Source of the DNA: Gymnorhina tibicen
Taxonomy: Eukaryota; Chordata; Aves; Passeriformes; Artamidae
DNA length: 64,000 nt
NCBI GenBank assembly: GCA_013399875.1
Contig: VXAZ01002367.1
Span: 310,001-374,000, forward strand
Reading direction: 5' to 3'
Part shown: positions 29,245-42,299 of the stretch, in pieces
Position numbering within the stretch: the stretch's first letter is position 1
Layout of the letters: every line of letters starts with the position of its first letter
Translations under genes and position numbers: made by a program
Notes under the pieces: generated by a model
Database searches by the model: none
The model's input: the letters and a program-made list of their open reading frames with translations, nothing else
What the model was told of the DNA's origin: nothing

Positions 29245-31514
29245 AGTCAGAGGTTTTTGTAAACCAGTCCCTTTATCTTGCAGGTGCAAAGTTGTTATGC
29301 AGTTTGTTGTGATACTGACTGGAGAAATATTTTGAAATGTGTGTTGTAGAGTTTCGCCAATCACTCTAAGAGGTGGATGGTCAAGGACCAATAACCTTAT
29401 GCCATTCAAGCGAACTAAGATATATAAACCAGTCCGTAAATTAATAAATAATTCCATTTCTTCCTGGATCGAGCCTATCTCATTTCTTGCCATCCCCGGT
29501 ACAGCAGCGACAACATAGGAATACTTTTTATTCAGTTTAAACATTAGAAAGACTAATGGATAAACTCCTTAATTACACTGAGTTTTGTCAGGAGTTCACA
29601 GCCTGCTGCTTTTTAGAAAGCTCCAGATTGCCAAGTGAGTGATTGCTATTCTTATGGACCCTTCTGGGACCACAGTGTCTCCTTTCACTGGTATGTTCCA
29701 AATGTCATGTTCCCCCTGCTAATACATGATATAATGGTCCACAACTCAGAAAAAAAGTAATTTGTGCTGTTTAAGTACCCAGTGGCAAGAGAAGTAAGTG
29801 ACAGAAGGTCTGAGAGAGATACAAGTACATGCTGATAAGGACAGACAATCTTTAAATGGAAAGGATACTTCTTCCCTAACTACTTTTTTCTACCTCTTTT
29901 CTCCTTTTTTTTCTTTTGGTCTAAAAGAGACTAGATATTTTTCAAATGCCCCTAATTATGCTACCCTACTTGTAACTTACTGTGCCATTCTTTTCTTTAC
30001 CCAACCCCCTGTCTGCTCAGATGAGAAGTTCAATGAACTATCAGCCATCTCCCAACTTCATTCCTGCAGTACCAAGCACCCTGAGCCTCATAAAATACCA
30101 GTAGAAATATCCACAATAAAAATATACAGATTATTCATGCTATACGTACACAGTTACACCATTTTCTTCTTCAGGACAGAAACTTATTTGGGGCACAGAT
30201 TTGTATCTGTTCTAAGTTGTCCAAAATATAATCAGACATCTCAGAAATTACAAGGATCTTGGGAAACCCAAACAACCCCAGCTGAGCATCCTCATGTGAC
30301 TGTGCACAAGCAATTTAATGGTTCCATTAGAGGCCAGTACCAGGCCCCCAAAAGCCTGTTTGCTTTGCTCTACACAAACTAAAATAATCACAAAGAGCAA
30401 ATGTCAAGAGTTATTGTTATTACCATATGTAAAGTGCAGAACAAAATTCTTTCCCATCAGTTTTGCTATGAAGAGAGCACGATTCAAGGATTACAGCTTT
30501 CGTGCTGAATAGCATCTCTGAAATCAAAGGCAATTCAAAGTAGAACCATCTAATAAAATAATGAAGAGAAAGCAAAAAAGTCTGCTGTAGAAAATGAACA
30601 TAAAACAGCAGCATGTAAACTGTCTGAGGCAAAAAGGCAGAATGCATTCCAGCCTTAAAGCTGGAGTAGGTGGTTAAAATGGCTGAAAAGCTTGTATCTT
30701 CTTCATTGTAACTTATTCAAGATCTGAGAACATCTTGAGTTCCTTATTAGCTGCAGTAAAAATACCCCTAATAAAGGACACAAAATTACTAACACAAGTT
30801 TGAAACTTTTTTCCAGATTGCAGGATTCAAGTCACATCTGTTACTTCAACGATCAAAAAAACCTCATAACATCGCTATGTTAAGCTCTCATTTTTTTAAT
30901 ATATATGGTGTGCACAACTGAACACATACTGTGGTTATAACCTGTTAGGCAGTCATATCTGTAATATACACTGTGGGCATTAATGCAATGCATTCTTACA
31001 TGTAGGGTAGGGAAGCACTCCTTGTTTTATATATGAAAAATTTTCATTCAGAAGGACACGTGGAATGCATGCAGACAGGACAGGAGGAGAAAACAGCTCA
31101 CTGGACTGCCTGACCCAAGTGCTCTTACACTCTGGGCCTGTGAAGAGCCATTGCAGAGAGCACCAGGGTCAATGGTCACTGAGAACACTCAGTGATGGCA
31201 CCAGTGATGGCACAGAGCAGTCCTAAAACATTTTGTGAACACATTATTCCATTTAGATTCCATCCTCTCAGTGTGGTTTTATCACACAGCACTATAATGA
31301 TTCATTATGCTGTAAATTATTTCAAGACCAAAGACGAGAACTGTGCATTGAAATGCGCAGGACAACCAAGAAAAATCTCAAAATCCATCAACAAATGAAG
31401 CTCATTTGAAAGAAATTGAATATAAAAGGCAGCTATGACTCAGTGTAGAGCAGCAGGGAATTGGTGTTATGGCATGAACTTGAAAGCAAGTGTTAATTTA
31501 GGATTTCCCATGTG

Positions 31515-32104
31515 TGCACCGTGTCCTGGGGGGCATCAGGCACAGGATCACCAGCTTGGCCAGGGAGGGGATTGTCCTGCCCTGCTTTGCACTGGTGTGG
31601 CCTCACCTTGAGTTCTGAGGGCAGTTTGGGGCACCACAATTAAAAAAGACATTCAGCTATTAGAGAGCATCCAAAGGAGGGCCATGAGGATGGTGAAGGG
31701 TCGGGGGGGGCCATATGAGGAGCAGCTGAGGGCACTGGGTTTGTTCAGCCTGGAGAAGAGGAGACTGAGGGGAGACCTCATTGTGGTCTTCAACATCGTC
31801 ATGAGGGGCAGCAGAGGATCTCTTTATTCTCATGACCAGTGAGAGGACTCAAGGAAATGGCAGGAAGCTGAGTAAGAGAAGTTTAGGTTGGGTATCAGGA
31901 AAAGGTTTTTTACCCAGAAGGTGTTTGGGCATTGGAAGAGGCTCCCTAGAGAAGTGGTCACAGCACCAAGCCTGTCTAAGTTCAAGAAGAGTTTGGACAG
32001 CACATGGTGTGACTCCTGGGATGTCCTGTGCACGGCCAGAAATTGGACTTGATGATCCTAATGGGTCCCTTCCAACTCAGGATATTCTATGATTATGATG
32101 ATTG
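31515..32104 (+). mobile_element. CR1 LINE, 3' portion (5'-truncated), best-preserved copy
   Basis: About 590 bases follow the 3' end of an avian CR1 element in plus orientation. Recognisable landmarks are GGCATCAGG and GGATTGTCCTGCCCTG, CCAAAGGAGGGCCATGAGGA, CAGCCTGGAGAAGAGGAGAC, GGGAGACCTCATTGTGGTC, GGCTCCCTAGAGAAGTGGTC, TTCAAGAAGAGTTTGGACAG and GGGTCCCTTCCAACTCAGGA, ending in ATTCTATGATTATGATGATT, the short-repeat tail typical of CR1. CR1 is a non-LTR retrotransposon that usually leaves 5'-truncated copies. This fragment holds the end of ORF2 and the 3' UTR, has frame breaks, and cannot move. The short open frames at 31832-32092 and 31830-32033 are internal to it. The left edge is approximate. 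Confidence 0.95.
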
Positions 32105-33308
32105 AAAGCTATTGCAAAGTCCGTATTTCTGCCCATTTATCTTAGCACACAGATGAGAAGTTCTAGGTGGTTCAGCTGCCTGCTTTGGTCACCCAGAAAC
32201 TTCTAATAGTTATCAAGACGTCATATTTAATGCCCTGGCATTGCTCTACTGCTGCTAACCCAATTGATTGTGTAACCCCATGTTATCTGAAGACAAGCTA
32301 ACAGAAATGCATGGCATTTTTAAGGAAGAGCCATCCGTCTCCTCTCCTTTGCTAGAACAAATTCGGACAGTTCTCAAAGTAACGACACGCCAAGACAGAT
32401 CCAAACTCTCTGAAGATACTGATTCACAGTTCAACCACCTCAAGGACTTCTTTCCTTGTAACAACCTTCAATAAAACATGCACCAATTTTTTCCTGTAAT
32501 GCAAACTGTCAATTTCTGGAGGGCAAATGCTCAGTTTCCCATATTTCTTTCACTCTGTTGTAGGCAAGGGGATTTGTCCTACTGAAGCACAGCTGGGAAT
32601 GATTTCATTGTCATTTCAATTCATTACCAGTTGCAAGAGAACCACTGTTTTTCCAAAACCTTTTTTACCTTTTCCAAAAGGTAAAATATATTTTTTATTT
32701 TCTGCTTAAGCAGGTTAAATTTATAGTATAAAGGTTTTTGGCAGTGGCATCCATTTACAATAGCAAAAGCACCACAGTTTGAATCTAGTGCAATCTGCCA
32801 TTGCACATGCACTGGTATTCTATTTAATATTCTTTTCATGGCACTCCTAAGTACATTTGATCTCTTTGATAGCTTCTTGGCAATACTTTTTCATTAGAAT
32901 CATTATTATCTAAAAATCTTTTAATTTTCATTTTGCTACACATAAACTTGCTGTGAAGCCGACTTAAATACTGCTAAAGCCACTTGGAATAAGGAACTCA
33001 AATGTACTAATGCTAAAAATTCTCCCTGCTGAATGCAACATTTTGCAGTGCAGGTTGGGTGAAATAAAGATGTTGAGGAGCACATTGGTATTCTTAGTCA
33101 GTAACGGAAAGTTATTTTTCCCCTTCCCTAGTAAAGATTTCACCTTAAACAAGTCATCAGGGATCTTCAGTCTGCATTTCATAATTAGTTTTGTTTAGAT
33201 GTTCATTTCACAAAAGAATCACAGGCTGTGAATAAATAGAATAATCTTTCAAGCTGGATTTATTGGCAGTGTTTTGTTCAGCAGTGACTTTTCTGGATCT
33301 CAAATCCA

Positions 33309-33347
33309 AAATTTTCATCACATCATCATATCACGTGATGAAAATTT
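33309..33347. repeat. 13-bp inverted repeat overlapping a CACGTG E-box
   Basis: The left arm AAATTTTCATCAC (33309-33321) is an exact reverse complement of the right arm GTGATGAAAATTT (33335-33347), with a 13-base spacer. The right arm begins inside the eight-base palindrome TCACGTGA (33331-33338), which contains a CACGTG E-box of the kind bound by bHLH-ZIP factors such as USF, MITF/TFE or MYC/MAX. Function is not shown by the sequence. Confidence 0.85.
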
Positions 33348-36300
33348 GTAAAAGAAGCAAATCATAGCATACCCTAGAAAATGCAAAGACCTTAAGGTGG
33401 CAGATGCATTATCCAGAACATCTGCTTCTGAAAGATTTGCTCTTCTGCGTCCTGAAATAAGGCAGAAAAATGAGTTCCTGGGAAACTGGGATTAGAGTGA
33501 CATACAAGTTGTTGGACTAACTATGATATGACTTGTTTTGTTTCCACTTAGCTTCACCCCCTGGGTTTTGCTATGAGACACACACTTTTTGATATTTGGT
33601 ACTGACTGTCAATTCAAATTAAATTAAACCCTAAAACAGCAAAGTCTGTGAGACCCTGGCTGGGAAGACTTAGAAAAAACTATTACTTGATATACTTGCA
33701 AAATAAATAATATTCCGCTGCTTTGGAGAAGCCTGGGACAAGAAGAGCAGAGCTGTCATCTGCTAGAACAGAGATAAATTAGCACAGCTCTGTCAGAGAG
33801 CCCAATATAGGACACTGCATTATGTGCAGTCTCGGGATGTCTTAATAGCTTTTTGCTCTCTTAGAAGCTTAAAGCTCAGCCCAAATTCCACACACATAAT
33901 TCTTCATCCTACGTAATGAGGTGATTGTTGCATCACTGACAAATGCAAAATAAAAAATTCAGGCTTTGGCTATGAAATATGCTAACCAAGAATCAAAAAT
34001 TATTAAACCCAAGCAACATGAGAGAACTGATCTACTTTGTATTCATGAAATGTTAAGTCATTTACATAGCAAGTGCAGAAACATCTCTAACAACTACGCT
34101 AACAACTTGCCTTAAAAAATTTCCAAACCTGTCTGTGGTCTCCCTACCCAGATGCTTTCATGTGAAAAGAATCAAGGCTGGAGTCTAAGTACTGGTCGAG
34201 TGAAAGAGGTGAAGTGCATGAAGGAGAAAATAAGACCAGACATCACACAACACTTAGTTGTAGTTTAACTGACAGAGAATATTGTTGTTGCCCAGTGATC
34301 TATGGGTAATATCTGTTTACCAAACAAACTCAAGACTCACAAAATATCCCTTTGTCAATGTAATGATTTTCACTGTTGTGAAGAACTAAAGCTCAGTGTT
34401 AGAGGATACTCATATCTGATTCTGTTGCTGGTACATTTTAAAGCTACATAATAAAAAAAAATATTAATATTCTTCAAAGTGTGACATGAAATCTTCCTTT
34501 CACCAAAAGCAGCTATGCCATTCTGGGACACCCTCTGCAACAAAGCAACCCTATTTATATGCTGCCTGAAAAGCACCAAAACGTTGATTTAGCAGCTGTA
34601 CCTGCGACTACAGCTGTGCCCAAACTTACAGTACAGCAGTGCCCAGGGATGCTCCTGCGCCCTGGGCCATGACTGCCCACACTATTAAGCTGTCAGAAGG
34701 GCCCCCGGCACAATTTTGGCCTGTGCCAACTATAATTTTCCCATGCGCTCCCAGGCACAGTTTGAGAGCTGGCACAGTTTCCAGTCCTATGGGAATGTTT
34801 TGCAGGTTAAGAGACTTTTAATGGTATGGATGTGGGTCATTCTGTACCAGCTGGCCTCAGCACCCAAAACCTTCACAGACTCAGTTACAAGCTCAGAGAT
34901 AACCTCCAATATAATAGTAATTGCAAACTAAACGTTGTGGAAGTTTCCCTTCTCCTGCCCACAACAGTTCTTGAGACACTTCAGAACCCTTTAAGTTAGT
35001 AAATTTTTTAAAATAAATTCAGAGTGTTTTCAGTGACAGCCGTTTCCAGTATTTATCTCTTGGAATGTCCTAGAAATTCAAGCTAAACAAACAAAAGCTT
35101 GTATCATTCCAAGTGCTCTGATAAATAGCTGCTGAAAACTTCAATGCTTCTGATTTGGAGAGCTTACAGGAGCAAAGGCATTTATATTCTGAAGCTACAT
35201 TTGTAAATTGTTCAAGCATCATACCATGACAACAATCTCATAGGATAAAATAATCTTTAATAACAGGGAGAGTAAGTCTATATTCATGCTCCTTGCTTCT
35301 AACAAGCATCAAAGCTGACTGTCCGTGTGACTCAATAGCAGTCTCTAAGTACTGGATTTAGAGCCATAATGCTGCAAACCCTCACATATGTGAGCAACTT
35401 GGCACAGACAAGCTGCCTCACACAACTGCTTCTTATTCTCCTCCTGTATCCCAGTCCTTCGTGGTATGTCCATACAGTGTATCTTAATAAACCTTATTAT
35501 TGTCAGTAGCACTCCCTGCAGAAACCTGCTCAGGAACAATTTTTGCAGGACCACAGCACATTTGGCCCCATTAACCTGAGTAAAACTACTCTAAGATGGA
35601 AATAATCCCCAAATCCTACATTCTCCATATGGACTGCACTACAGCTCAGGGAGATAATGAAGGAATACCTCTGAGCATGCAAACAAACGCCTCCAGGACA
35701 GCAGAAGCCATTAGGTTTTGCTTTAGAGTGGTAAGAGGTGGTAGAGGAGTGATGGGACGTGCACTAACTGACTTGGTGGCTTTGGAAGAACTCAAATCCC
35801 TACAAGTACCCTGTCCCTCGGCCATGCCCTCAGCACCTCCTTCAGGACACCTCATCTCCTCCAGATCACAGACCAAACACAAAACTGGGCTTAAACTTAT
35901 CTGAAACAGGACCTAAATTTCTTCCCCTTAGCTAAATTTCTGAACCTGGAAACTAAGCTGCTGCAGAGCTTTCAGTAGCGCTGTTGTTGCTGGAGAACAG
36001 AAACATCTCCTTACAATAGAAGCAGCTACAGAAAAATCAAATGGCTTTTTCGCAGCCTACCCATGAAAAGAATTGAACCACAGCAACAAAGAAAAGAACT
36101 TATTACCATGGTTATTGCTGCTATTTCTAGACAACGTGAATGGGCTTTTTAGGCTTTCATGAGAGAATTTACAGACTCTGGGGCAAGCACACTGTTAGTA
36201 ATTGCAGTTGCATTCTGCCACTTGAGTATTTTTGGCAATTGAACTGTCAGAAACCATTTGATAGAAAAATGTCTCCGCATCATTAGTGCCAGCAAAGGAG

Positions 36301-39300
36301 GATATTATGTGCCAAAGTATGAAGTGAAAAGTACTTCTACTTTTACAAGTGAATCTTCTGCAGCTCACCGATTTCAAACCTCCTTCCTGGCCCTATCCAG
36401 GTCTAAATTTTGAGGCTGTCACATGTGCTACCAGTGCTTTCATAGGGCTTTTTGATTTTACACAGCAAAATATGAGTGTTCTTTATTCAAATCCAATTGC
36501 CTGTCACCAAAAAAAGTACAATACTTCTTGTACACCACAGCCTTTCTCACCAGATCACTGCAGTCTCTGTTCTCTGCTGTTTAGATCTTGACTGTCTCTA
36601 ACAAGTATTTTCGTTTTCAGAGCTGTGGCTCTCAGAGAAGCCAACAGGAGCTACAGGATGTTCAACACATTTGAAAATTGGATTACTGAAAAAAAGAGGC
36701 TCTGAAAACAGACTGGAAAATTCTGAACTGCAAAATTAGAAACTAAGTAAAATCAGATGAATTTTATAGTCTTCCAGGCTTCAGAGCTCAGTGTCTGTCC
36801 TTTTTCTTATGATCCTTATTAAAACCAATTACTATTTCTTTTTTAACCTAAGTCACAGTAATTCCAACTGTCTGAAGTTTCCTCAGCTTGAACATTCAAG
36901 ATGTTCCTCAGCATTTAGATACCAACTCTTTTCAATTTAGAAGCTTCTAACTACATTGGAACCATGAGCACATTTGTCAAGATTTATGAATCGACAGATC
37001 CCCACTCTGAGTAATGGGTTCCAACCACAAAGAAACTGCCCATCTTCATTTGAAGTACTGTTTGTTCAGTCCTTTCATCTCAGTCTTGCTTAGCTGCTCA
37101 TCTGCTACATAGTTTCTCGAGTAACAACAATTTTCTTTTAATGTGCGTGCATTCAGCAGTGAATTGCAGGAGTTGTAATCAACCAGAAACACATCCACTT
37201 CCTCGTTTACTCCTGTAAACAGGTTGCAGATGGGGAGAGTAGGTGTTTCAGTGGGCTGCTTCTGCTACCAACAACTCCTATTTTGTCTAGTGAAAATCAA
37301 TAAAATTAAATTAATTATACATTAAATAAAATAAATAAAATCTTTGAATAAGACAGACAAAACAATGGCTGATTTTGCATCTGTACCCCCTTGGAATTTG
37401 GGAAAGAATTATATTAATGGAAAACCAAAAGATATGCAAGACTTAAATGCTTCCAAAAAGGAAGATTTTGGCACTGGTGATTACACCTGCCACTGAATTG
37501 CACATTACAACATCCATCCGTTTTCTGCTGACGGTGATTGAACACAAGGACTTCTGGCAGTAACTTTCTAAGCCAAGAAACTTCAGCAGTTCATTTATGC
37601 TTATTTGAAACCTGAAAAAGTTTAAAGTGTCTTTATGGATCACTGAGGATCATACACAGTTCTTCCAAAGGAAAGATGATGTCTTGCTACCAGTGGGATG
37701 AACTCCTCCACTGTTTTAACTTACCAGAGGATAATTTTTCTTAGAGGAACTGGATAAATGAACCAGGACATCTAGATTTGATAGTCAGTTCTGCCTCAGA
37801 CTTCTTGTGTACAGTTAATCTCCTCCAGCTTTAGTAAAATGGAGGTAATACTATTTCCTCCAGATTCTGCCTGCCTGAGCTAAGGCAGATTTACTCACTA
37901 CAGGTGCATTCTGCCTAAAGTGAAGGTCTATTTGCTTGAGAGCTCTGTCCCACCAGCTCCTGCAGATGCTTTCAACACACAAAGAACTTCCCTCACAAAC
38001 TCTAAGGTCAGGAATGCTGCTGATTTTGCCTGGCTGTGTTGGTTGTGTGTTTGGAGCGTGGCACCTCACTGAAAATCTAAAGCAGCCTGAGAAACTGAAG
38101 TGACATTAAATATATAAATAAGCTACAAAGATGGTTAAACATTTAAGGGTCTATACCAAAACATGCAACACTGAGACACAGAATTTACACGTACATGGAT
38201 GCAATTAAGTTTGAGTTCTGGAAACCCAAAAAGGCAAAATTCAAATGCACAGTGCTAACTGCAAAACTGTACCAAGATTATATTTTAAGCAGCAGTGGAT
38301 TGAATCAAAATACATAATTCACAGTTTCCTCCTAATCCATTTCAAAGTGAAATATTAATCAACAGAAGTATTTCATTCCACCATTTATTTCTGTTTCTCA
38401 AAAAAAAAAGAAAAAAAAGCTTGATACCTCTCTCCTTTACTGCCTTACAGAGCTGTAGGGCTCAGCAGCGCTCACTGCCAGCTTACAGACTTTGCTTAGG
38501 CCTGTGCTAAGCACCTTCAAAACCAGACTGTAAATCACCCTGACGCTGAACCTAGAAGGGAAATGAATTTGCCTATAAAAGCAGGGTATCTGCTGTACCT
38601 TTCAGACCTTAAACCTTAAAGTTAGGATGTTGCACTGGAACTTTTCAAATTCAGATTAGTTATGCCTTCATTAATGAAATTTAATCTTTTCCCAACTTGA
38701 ATTTATTAACTCAAAGACCAACATATGCAAAATAGTTCAGACTAAATTTTAGGCTTCTTCCTCATCCTTAAAAAACCTCTTTTAATTCATTTGCAAACAG
38801 CAGAGTCCAGCATCATCCCTAGGATTTTGAGTTACTTACCTTGGAAAATGTACAGCCAAAGACTGCTGGACGTTCAGAGGGCAATATTTGACTTAAACTT
38901 GGGATTGTCATGCTAGGAAGCAGCCACTGAAATTCTCTTCTGTGAGGACTGTAGTTCCTACCTGAACCATTTCTAAACATTTTTTAAGTAGTCCCAACTC
39001 TTTTAGAACTTTGCAGAAAATCTCACTAAACCAAATGAAAATTAAGCCCCATTAAAATCCCTCCAGCTCTCTTTCATCGTATGCTCATCAGAAAATGCAA
39101 AGCAATCATCAGGTTGTTTCATATAGTCCTGAGAGAAGACAAGATTGCCATATATTTTCAATTACTTTATTATGAGTTTTATTAAGATATATTATATTAT
39201 TAAGAGTTCTGATACACAGTCAGGTTCCTTCCTCTGTCAAAGTAAGAGGCTATTTGCAGTTACCAACCACCAGAAAATGATGGGTAGGACAGAATTGCTA

Positions 39301-42281
39301 CTGTTCTCTACTTGTGGATTGCATGTAGGGCTAATGTGCAACCCTAGGCATGCTTAAAAGATAAACAGCAATTTTTAATGTACTGCCATCAGGTTTTCAC
39401 TGAGTGTTTTCCTCAGACTCTGGAAACAAATGATGCTTTGGGAGCCTCATGATTAATGGGAATGGCTGTTCTGTGGCTATTTCAGCCACACGGGCTGCGT
39501 GCTTTGCCGAGTACATTGCTTGGAAGGAGAGACATCTGTAACTACGGAGAAATAGCTGATTAAGTGCCCTCTCCCAAATGATCATGGCATTATTTATCTT
39601 GATAAACAGCCTCTCCACAGAGAGAAAAACAAGCCAGCTGCACTTCCAGTGCCCAGTTCCTGCCAGGCTGGGCTCAGCACACTGCTGACACCTCTGGACC
39701 CTGCTCCTAGCTGCCTTCTCCTCTTGCTCCTCACACACAAGGAAGCCAAGAGTTAACACAGTCCCTCAATGCCCTGCCACGGGAGCTCGGTATGAGGAGA
39801 GAGGATACAAATTGCCCAAACTGCAACAGTTCATTTACAGCTTAAACACAAGACAGAGTCCAGCATCTGATGAAGAATGCATACAGCTTATATGAAAATG
39901 TAATTTCTGCATCTCAGCCCTGTCTTTCTGGCCAGACATCTGGAAACTCTTCTCTACGGTACATGCAGCTGCCACCAGTGGGGCTGGCTAACATTTCTGG
40001 CAGCCCTGGTGGGAGAGAAAAACCATGGGCAATGGTCCAAGAACCCTCTGCCAGCATTGCCCTCCCTCCCCAGTCTTGTGCTGGTGCTTTTCCAGCCCTG
40101 GTGCAAGACACCACGAAGCTCAAGAGGAGCAGACCAGCAGCGCTGCCTCAGGCTCACAGCACCTCTACTGCTCCACTCTCAGAAATGCTGCTAAAATAGA
40201 AGAAACCCAACTTAGATTGCTCAAGAGACATTGGATCTGCCTTGCACTTTTCAGGTCTCTGTTTCTGCCTCTTTTATCTTAGGAACAATCATTTGTGCCC
40301 TGCTGCCCACAGGCATTACAGAGGGTCACGGCCACGCAGAGGGATGATCTCCCTTGGCATGAGGGACAGCAGTCACCAGGAAGGTGTATCCCATTCCATC
40401 CTGTACCAACCAGGCTGAGCTGCAGACCCCTGGGTATCCCCTGTGTGGGACATACACAGTCCCTTACACCATTTCCAGCCCTCAGTGAGGTTGTGCTACA
40501 CCCTGTGCTCTGCTCAGGGACAGAGTCCAACACAGCAGAAGACTGTGAACAATCCTTAATTAATGACATCTTCTTCTTCCTCCAGGTAATTTATCTTGTC
40601 AGACTTGGGGCCAATTACTAACAAAATCTTTGACATGACAAATGTGCCACAGACTCTGTCACTGCTTCACAGGAAGCTAAAAGTGGGAAGCCAGCACGTG
40701 AGGACAGGGTATTGGGCAGGAAAAGCAGCCCTTGCTCTCAGCTCTGTGCTCTCAGGAACAGCAACCAAAGAGAGCCCACTCGCTTTGCAAAAGTCACATT
40801 ACAGCAGTCAGTTTCCAGACAACACACTAAAGCTAACTCGAGCTAATAGAGGAACTAACTCTTTTAATGACTAATTAGCTTCTCAGCTAAAAAGTTCAGC
40901 AAAGAGATCTGATTTGGTGCGTGTGAAACTACAAGAAAAAAACAGTAGGCCCCGATATATTTCAGTCCTCAAGTATAAATGGTGATGTTATTCCTTTAAG
41001 TCACAGAATAAGGTGTGAAAAAACAACTGTTAACAGACGTAACTGGATTTAACTTCCCATCCTGTCCACCTCAAGTGACAGTAAATGAAATTACCAAAAG
41101 CTGCCTCCCCAGAGAGCTACCACAGCTCAGCTGCTGAGCCACAGTCACAAAAGCAAGACCAGTACCAAGTCAGCCAGGTGACACTCACCATTAAATGCTG
41201 AGCTTCTGGTGAAAGAGAAAGCAACTACAATGCTTTTCTTTAAAACTGAGACACCCTTACGCCCCACAGAAGGAGCATGGGGACAGAGCTGAGTGCTATA
41301 GAGAAATCTCACATTTCTGGAAAATGATTTGTAAAACAAGTTAAGTTTTTCTCTGTTTGCATTCAGCATAAGATGGCAGGACATGGCTTCATAGAACAGT
41401 TCAGATGCACTGGCAGTGGGAGGGTCAGCTCTTGCTTTCCACCCCTCCTCGTTGCGTCAAAAAGCAGCATTAGGTCAAAGTTTTCAGTCCATACTCCATG
41501 TAGTCCCACAGCATGGCACAAAACCAGCTCACTGCTACTGAGCTCATCTGCTGTGAGGGGTTTATATTTCCACTCAAAAACTTTTAGATATCCATAAATC
41601 AAGAGAGACTAGAAGAAAAAAAAAAATCCCTGAATTAGACCAATCCTCCAGTGTTTGTTATTTAACTTCCAATTTCTCAGCCAGTAGCCAAATTCAGAGA
41701 CTGCCATCAAAAACACTATTACATTTATCTGTGTCTTGCTTCAGATTTTCTTAATGTACTTAACTACAATCTCTAACACACAGAGTGTGGTTTGGATAAA
41801 TCCTGTAATCTAATCAATCAACTAACTCCAGTGCAAGCCAAAAGGGGGGTGGGGGAAAGCAAATCCTAAAACTTTTCATTACATATTTCTCTCAAAAATA
41901 AATCACCACCTAATGGATTGCTAAACTCATGCACAAGTAAATTACCAGCAGATAATTAAGAATTAAAAGCCTTCTGAGATCAGAGGTTGCTATTCATAAT
42001 GAGCTGACAGAGATTACAAAAGGCTTTTTCTATAAAATACATTGAAATACAAATGTTTCTACACCACACTGTGCATGAAAAACTAATAAAGAATATCAGA
42101 AATGAAATCACATTTACTCATTCTCTTCATGGCATATGAGAATTTTAAGTAAACTAAAGCCTTATTTCCATATTTGTTTGGATTGCAACATTACAACCTT
42201 GTTGTTGCCCTCAGCCGTGAACCCTGAATGAATCTCTAAGGCCAAAGAATGGCTTCAGTGGTTCCTCATCATAAACCTGTT

Positions 42282-42299
42282 ATCTTGGATATCCAAGAT
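42282..42299. repeat. 18-bp perfect palindrome
   Basis: ATCTTGGATATCCAAGAT reads the same on both strands with no spacer. It could be a dimeric protein-binding site. However, a palindrome of this half-length is expected about once per few hundred kilobases, so chance is possible. Confidence 0.9.

Larger units (their letters stand above)
10631..31514 (-). other. MAGI1: MAGI1 upstream intron, unique sequence block
   Basis: About 21 kb with no recognised gene. Open frames up to 194 codons occur (for example 29798-30382 plus, and 18693-19211 minus) but lack known motifs, show simple-sequence bias and are near the number expected by chance. Structure seen: a 26-base partial tandem duplication at 15389-15430, A- or T-runs at 20458-20469, 21663-21676 and 25596-25614, AT-rich TTAATTAA repeats at 25701-25742, a GTTT repeat at 25984-26004, a CT repeat at 28027-28040, a 16-bp perfect hairpin at 29197-29234, and one cryptic exon-like segment at 17784-17854. 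No CpG island is seen. Confidence 0.7.

Noticed and set aside
29798..30382. Longest open frame, 194 codons, plus strand
   Set aside because: No known motif; Phe/Tyr/Ser-rich runs come from T-rich DNA; no splice signals or promoter; about 0.1-0.3 frames of this size are expected by chance in 64 kb of six-frame AT-rich sequence.
31176..31213. TCACTGAG/CTCAGTGA short hairpin and doubled AGTGATGGCAC
   Set aside because: Stem of eight and repeat of eleven bases are too short to stand out; likely local slippage.
31832..32092. Plus-strand open frame of 86 codons
   Set aside because: Lies inside the decayed CR1 3' end; it is not a host gene.
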